In this document: positions 60,501 through 64,000 of the stretch, piece after piece | Layout: every line of letters begins with the position of its first letter | Numbering within the stretch: the first letter of the stretch is position 1 | Source: Anas platyrhynchos | Taxonomy: Eukaryota; Chordata; Aves; Anseriformes; Anatidae | Length of the DNA stretch: 64,000 nucleotides | Assembly: GCF_047663525.1 (NCBI RefSeq) | Contig: NC_092602.1 | Span: 11,281,501-11,345,500 of the forward strand | Reading direction: 5' to 3' | Translations under genes and position numbers: made by a program | The notes under the pieces: model-generated | Database searches by the model: none | Seen by the model: the letters and a program-made list of their open reading frames with translations, nothing else | What the model was told of the DNA's origin: nothing

Positions 60501-61084
60501 GTATTGTATGTCTCTGATCTCATCACATTTTCCTCTCGCTTCTGTGGACCAAATTCACCTTTAAACAAAACCATGGTCTTTGGTTCATCTCTGGAAATGG
60601 TTGAGGTTATCATGGAGCTAATTACCACCACTGACCGGGGCCGAGGCTTTGCAATGCTCTTTGAATACAAGAACATCACTGAACCCAACACTGTAGACGC
60701 TGTGAGGCAAGAAAGAAATGAAAACATGATGATGATGGCAGTTTTAACAGGGACTGTCTTCTTTGCACTGGCTTTGCTCTCTGCCCTCTGCATAGCTTGC
60801 AGGTAAGATGATGCATGTCTGAGCCTTTGAAGCATGTGACATTATCTGTGCATGACGAGAAAGATCAGAAAACAAATATACATTTCCTTTGCTCTTCTAA
60901 TGCTTACTGTCCTTTAAGTACAGTAGTGTGTAGCTATAGAGGAAATCAAAGTCAGATTCTATTCCTGCCACATGCTCCACAGTTTTGTTTCCTAGATCTA
61001 CAGCTCCACTGCCTCCAATCTATTTTATTTTCCTGCAGAAACACCTGGAGAGTGAGGACTTCCTTGGTCATTATTTGCTTTTGA
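42440..61084 (+). CDS. Unnamed type I membrane protein with a split CUB domain
   Basis: I do not recognise this gene by name. Exon 1 (42440-42517) encodes a signal peptide, and a large exon (59808-60802) joins it in phase 0. The product has a signal peptide (1-26); the first half of a CUB domain (31-81: Cys31, Cys58, [27 protein letters not shown]); a hydrophilic Ser/Thr/Lys/Glu/Gln insert (about 82-251); the second CUB half (252-314: Cys254, Cys272, [24 protein letters not shown]); and a transmembrane helix (about 333-356). Five N-X-S/T sites lie outside (132, 167, 200, 279, 315). A short cytoplasmic end is proposed at 61039-61084 but is weak. Extra exons in the 17-kb intron or beyond the window are possible. 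CUB domains usually bind protein partners at the cell surface; no specific role can be assigned. Confidence 0.72.
44418..44472. repeat. A-rich tract with G interruptions
   Basis: About 55 bp of A runs separated by single G or GAAAC steps. The upstream sequence does not look like a retrocopy, so I treat it as low-complexity DNA. Confidence 0.85.
45093..45322. repeat. Degenerate minisatellite, ten units of about 21 bp
   Basis: Successive units follow the pattern (G/A)AT(C/T)A(A/G)(C/T)AAA(G/A)(C/T)ATGCA. The ATG-equivalent positions are 45110, 45131, 45152, about 45174, 45196, 45217, 45238, 45265, 45286 and 45307, giving steps of 21-22 bp with one of 27. The clearest units are near 45183-45203 and 45253-45310. 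Two or three central units are strongly decayed. Confidence 0.8.
54874..54918. repeat. (CAAA)/(CCAA) simple repeat
   Basis: Tandem acaaacaaac and ccaaccaacc units in the CUB gene intron. Confidence 0.85.
57480..57870 (+). mobile_element. CR1 LINE 3' end with ORF2 C-terminal remnant
   Basis: This is the best-preserved CR1 in the window. It opens with 'gcctgttcagcctggagaag' and 'aggctgaggggagacctcat', continues through 'gaagttcttcacagagaggg' and 'ggtcccttccaactcagg', and ends in attctatgattctatgattct. The ORF2 tail reads openly for about 90 codons ([41 protein letters not shown]) and closes [13 protein letters not shown]. It is 5'-truncated. The intact end and frame suggest a younger insertion than the others. 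Confidence 0.95.
59808..60802 (+). CDS. CUB gene large exon (CUB halves, insert, transmembrane segment)
   Basis: Acceptor TTAATTTCCCAG|GTATAT, donor TTGCAG|GTAAGA. 995 nt, open throughout, phase 0 in and 2 out. Residues 27-357 carry both CUB halves with all four conserved Cys (31, 58, 254, 272), the long polar insert between Cys58 and Cys254, and a hydrophobic helix after four Met residues. Without splicing, translation would stop two codons on (AGG TAA), giving 358 residues. Confidence 0.88.
61039..61084 (+). CDS. Candidate terminal exon of the CUB gene
   Basis: The acceptor TATTTTATTTTCCTGCAG precedes AAACACC. Joined in phase 2 to the large exon it adds [15 protein letters not shown] and a TGA at 61084, for 372 residues in all. 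The acceptor is good but the tail has no family support. Stopping at the TAA after 60802, or a later exon, are alternatives. Confidence 0.3.
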
Positions 61085-61541
61085 AACTTGTTTCTCAGTT
61101 TTGGAACACTGGCTGCACTGGGGACAAATGCAGAACAGAGAGATCACCTTTTCCTGAGTATCCCAAGCAGGCTGAGCACTGCACATTAACACCTTGCAGA
61201 AAATAGCAGCTAAAATACTACCACTTGGAATTAACATGTGGTTACCTACATTAACTAGCATTTTCCAATTGGAAGCAAATTTTATTCAAGCGACTCAGAC
61301 TTTGAAATTCTAATGCACCTCAGGAGGTAAGCAGTCACCTACACATCCCGGTCACTGCTAGGGGAAGAGCCACACAATGTGCTGTGGTATCTGTGCCTGT
61401 CCACAGAGGTCATCTGGAATGACTTGGCCAAGTGAGCTGAAGCTTGGGCAGCTGGTTTCCAGGTCCTGATGCTAACCAGTTAAACAGCTAAAACCAGCCA
61501 GTGATGAAAACATTCCTCTGCAGTCAGTTGTTTTTATTTGT

Positions 61542-61569
61542 TTTCTCCTGATATATCTATCAGGAGAAA
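61542..61569. repeat. Perfect 12-bp inverted repeat, 4-nt loop
   Basis: TTTCTCCTGATA-TATC-TATCAGGAGAAA forms a perfect stem-loop. It lies in the inferred 3' UTR of the CUB gene. Confidence 0.92.
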
Positions 61570-62016
61570 GCTTCTCCACCCCCCAGCACGTTTGCATTTT
61601 TCTTACTAACTCTAGTGAAAACATTTCTGTAAAAACATTGCTTTTTTTTTTTTTTTTTCTTTTTGTTCCTCCTTCCAACAAATTCAAAGCAAAGCACAAG
61701 CTCCCCAGGTTTTTGTCAAAACAAACAGTATTTTTCAAATATTTTGACTGCAATGGAAGCATCAGGCAAACTGAAACAAATACTGCCCCTTGTAGGGCTC
61801 TGCTGGAGTGCCTGAGCATTAGTAATAGCATTTGTTTCACAGTGACAGCATTCAACTGGTCTGTCCCCTCTTCCTGTATCCTCTACCTAAAGTGTTTTGG
61901 ATCCTCCAACACAAAAGTTCTCAGGATGGCCCAGCAACTCCTAGTAGCTGAGGTTGGTTTGATAAAGGTAATTTGTTTTCCTTGTCCTTTTGGAGGCTGC
62001 ATTTCTAGCTGTGCTG

Positions 62017-62022
62017 AATAAA
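62017..62022 (+). terminator. Candidate polyadenylation signal of the CUB gene
   Basis: AATAAA in the context GCTGAATAAATACAAA, the first plus-strand AATAAA I noticed after the large exon. It would give a 3' UTR of about 0.9 kb. Use is inferred. Confidence 0.35.
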
Positions 62023-64000
62023 TACAAAATATAGGCCACCACTGTACTGAGAATGAGAAAATGTGGGCAAGGTGGTGGAGCTTAAATATAATCTCCCTTG
62101 CTGTATATAGAAATTCTTGCTTTCAGGGTCTGGGTTTTTCATAGTTGCAAGAGTTAAACTTGCATGTGTTACATCTAACTAACCTTTTTCCTTTTTAAAG
62201 AGCTTGCAGAATACTAATTTAGACCACAATTTTTTTTTTTTGCTAGCTCTAAAGGAAAACGTCTGGTGGAAAATGTCTTCCAGATACTAAATACTTCATT
62301 TTTATACCCTTGCCAAACTTCAAAAGCAGCAGAAACATGCTGCCTTTGCTATGGCAGCAGTCTTGCTAATACACATGTCGAGTAGGCTGTTCTTGCTCCA
62401 TTTTCCCTATTTAATTTCACTGCAGCTATCCATGAAGCTGAGTATTATTCAAACCAAAGTACACCAGCAATGTGAGATTCCACTGGCAGTAGTGTACAAT
62501 TTGGCTTTTTGCTTCTCAGATATTTACAAAACATGGTAATATTCTATAGTTGACCAACAGAGAAAACTTAATACAACCCCCCCTCCCAAAAAAAAAAAAA
62601 AAAGTTATATGTTCTGGTCACTGAGAACATCTTGCCAAGAAAAAAAAAAGGAAAATATATCTGTCAGATATTGGCTGTATATAGAGAGAACTATCCCTAG
62701 TCCTTTAGTCTTCTGAAAGGCTCTTTGCTATGCCAGCTGCCTATGTTCCCTGCACGCTATTTCAGGGAGGCCTTGATTACAATATACTTTTATTTCTTGC
62801 TAGACTTAAACCCTGTGAGATCTGTGGTGTGGAAACAATGCCATGACCTGTGCCGAGCACGTCACTTAGGCTGCACTGGAAAATTCTTTTTCCCTCTTTC
62901 CTGCCCTAACTGCTTTAAGGATATTTGTCTCTGGCCCCAGCACCACTGGCACTGGTTGGAGCTCGCCTACACTTTCCAGCTGTGTAGGTTTTTTTTTTTG
63001 TGTTTTTTTTTTTTTTTTTTTTTTTTAAACAAAGCTTAGAATAAGACTGCAGAGACCATTAAGCACATCTAACCTGCTTTTAGTTTGAGACCACCAAGCT
63101 CTATTTTATGCTTCTTGCCCTAAGTAGGGGCTTGAAATCAGGTGTCAGAAGTGTTTTAGCCATAGCTTGTCCTCATTGCCAAAAATGTCAAGACTGCAAG
63201 GGGTGGGGTGAGGGAAGAAGTGAAGATGCTTTAATAACACAGCACATTCAGAAATGCGACCAGCTCTCTGAGGCATGACAATGCTGGCCCTGGCTGGAAT
63301 ATGCCATTGCAAAGGAGATGCCAAGAGTGACCCTCAAGCTCTTGGCCCTGTAAACTTGCCTTTCACTTCTCTTCGTGCTCTGCTTGCTCCTCTGGTACCA
63401 CATTGGCATTTAGCTGCGATTCTGCCATTTCTATCTGCTGCTCTTGCTCAGCTAAAAGTAGCAGGGGGTTAGCTTTGCCAGGGTTAGAAATGGCCCAGGC
63501 CAGGCTTGGCACCTACTGCCAGTCCAATGCACCAAGTCGTCAGCAGAGTCTGCTCAGGCTCATTGCATTCAGCCAGGGCAAAGCTCTCTGGGGAAACTCC
63601 AAGTCTCTGCCACACTGCAGCTTTTGTTTGCTGTTTGGGGAGGAAATGAAAGCTTCAGTTGTTAGTTGGCCAATAATTCTAATTACTTTTGGCCATGAGG
63701 CCTGACTCAAGCAATGGGGTATTTTTTATTTTCTTTCCCAAGCCCCCAAAACAAGAGACACATCCACCTTATTTAATTTTAATCCTGTCCAGTGCAGCCA
63801 GACTTTTGCTCAATGGTTGCAATCCATGGATTGTAACTGCATATTACATCTGCATAGCCTGCCAGTGACCTGTTTCCAATTACAACCCGTCTACACGTAC
63901 AGCTATTTCATCAAGTTGTTATGTGCTGCCATTTCACTCCATGCAAGCTGCCCTGCCTGCAGCCTGATCTTCACCTGGGGGTGGAACTTCTTCCTCCTAT
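62023..64000. other. Right flank, no gene recognised
   Basis: The region holds only short ORFs without family resemblance and low-complexity tracts: C/A-rich at 62576-62605 and a T-rich run at 62990-63028. CHFR would be the next gene in the human order, but I see no CHFR exon here. Confidence 0.6.

Noticed and set aside
62725-63039. Possible further exon of the CUB gene
   Set aside because: The frame runs into a poly-T tract, the acceptor is weak and the translation lacks any cytoplasmic-tail character.

Overview
The window is vertebrate nuclear DNA, almost certainly avian. Genes are split by GT-AG introns with short exons and CpG-island promoters. The interspersed repeats are mostly CR1 LINE 3' ends, several with the terminal (ATTCTATG) motif, plus one solo LTR of a type common in birds. 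The gene order ANKLE2-GOLGA3 matches human 12q24.33. No bacterial genes, CRISPR arrays, tRNAs or rRNAs were seen.

Layout. (1) 1-5122, minus strand: the first two coding exons of ANKLE2, a LEM-domain protein of the ER and nuclear envelope. The rest of the gene lies left of the window. Its intron 1 holds a CR1 fragment and a four-copy tandem repeat with GATA-type motifs; exon 1 sits in a CpG island. (2) About 5835-34700, minus strand: the whole GOLGA3 (golgin-160) gene. I resolved 23 coding exons that join in frame to a 1514-residue protein, a probable 4.2-kb 3' UTR, a 5' UTR exon and a probable untranslated first exon in a second CpG island. Its introns carry CR1 pieces, an old LINE reverse-transcriptase fragment and a 531-bp solo LTR. 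(3) 34.9-42.0 kb: intergenic DNA with one CR1, a T-rich tract and no supported gene. (4) 42.4 kb to about 62 kb, plus strand: a gene I cannot name, head-to-head with GOLGA3. A CpG-island exon encodes a signal peptide and, 17 kb downstream, one large exon encodes a CUB domain, a long hydrophilic insert and a transmembrane segment. (5) 62-64 kb: probable 3' UTR or flank, with only low-complexity tracts.

The most interesting items are the unnamed type I membrane protein, whose CUB domain is split by about 170 residues between its second and third cysteines; a degenerate array of ten 21-bp units in its intron 1; the loss of two of three known human golgin-160 caspase sites; and the roughly 700-bp spacing between the GOLGA3 3' end and the ANKLE2 start codon.

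ANKLE2 and GOLGA3 are housekeeping-type genes of the endomembrane system and share orientation. The CUB gene has its own CpG promoter and probably encodes a cell-surface protein. All exon boundaries were read by eye from splice signals, frame and remembered human protein sequence, with no alignment or expression data.
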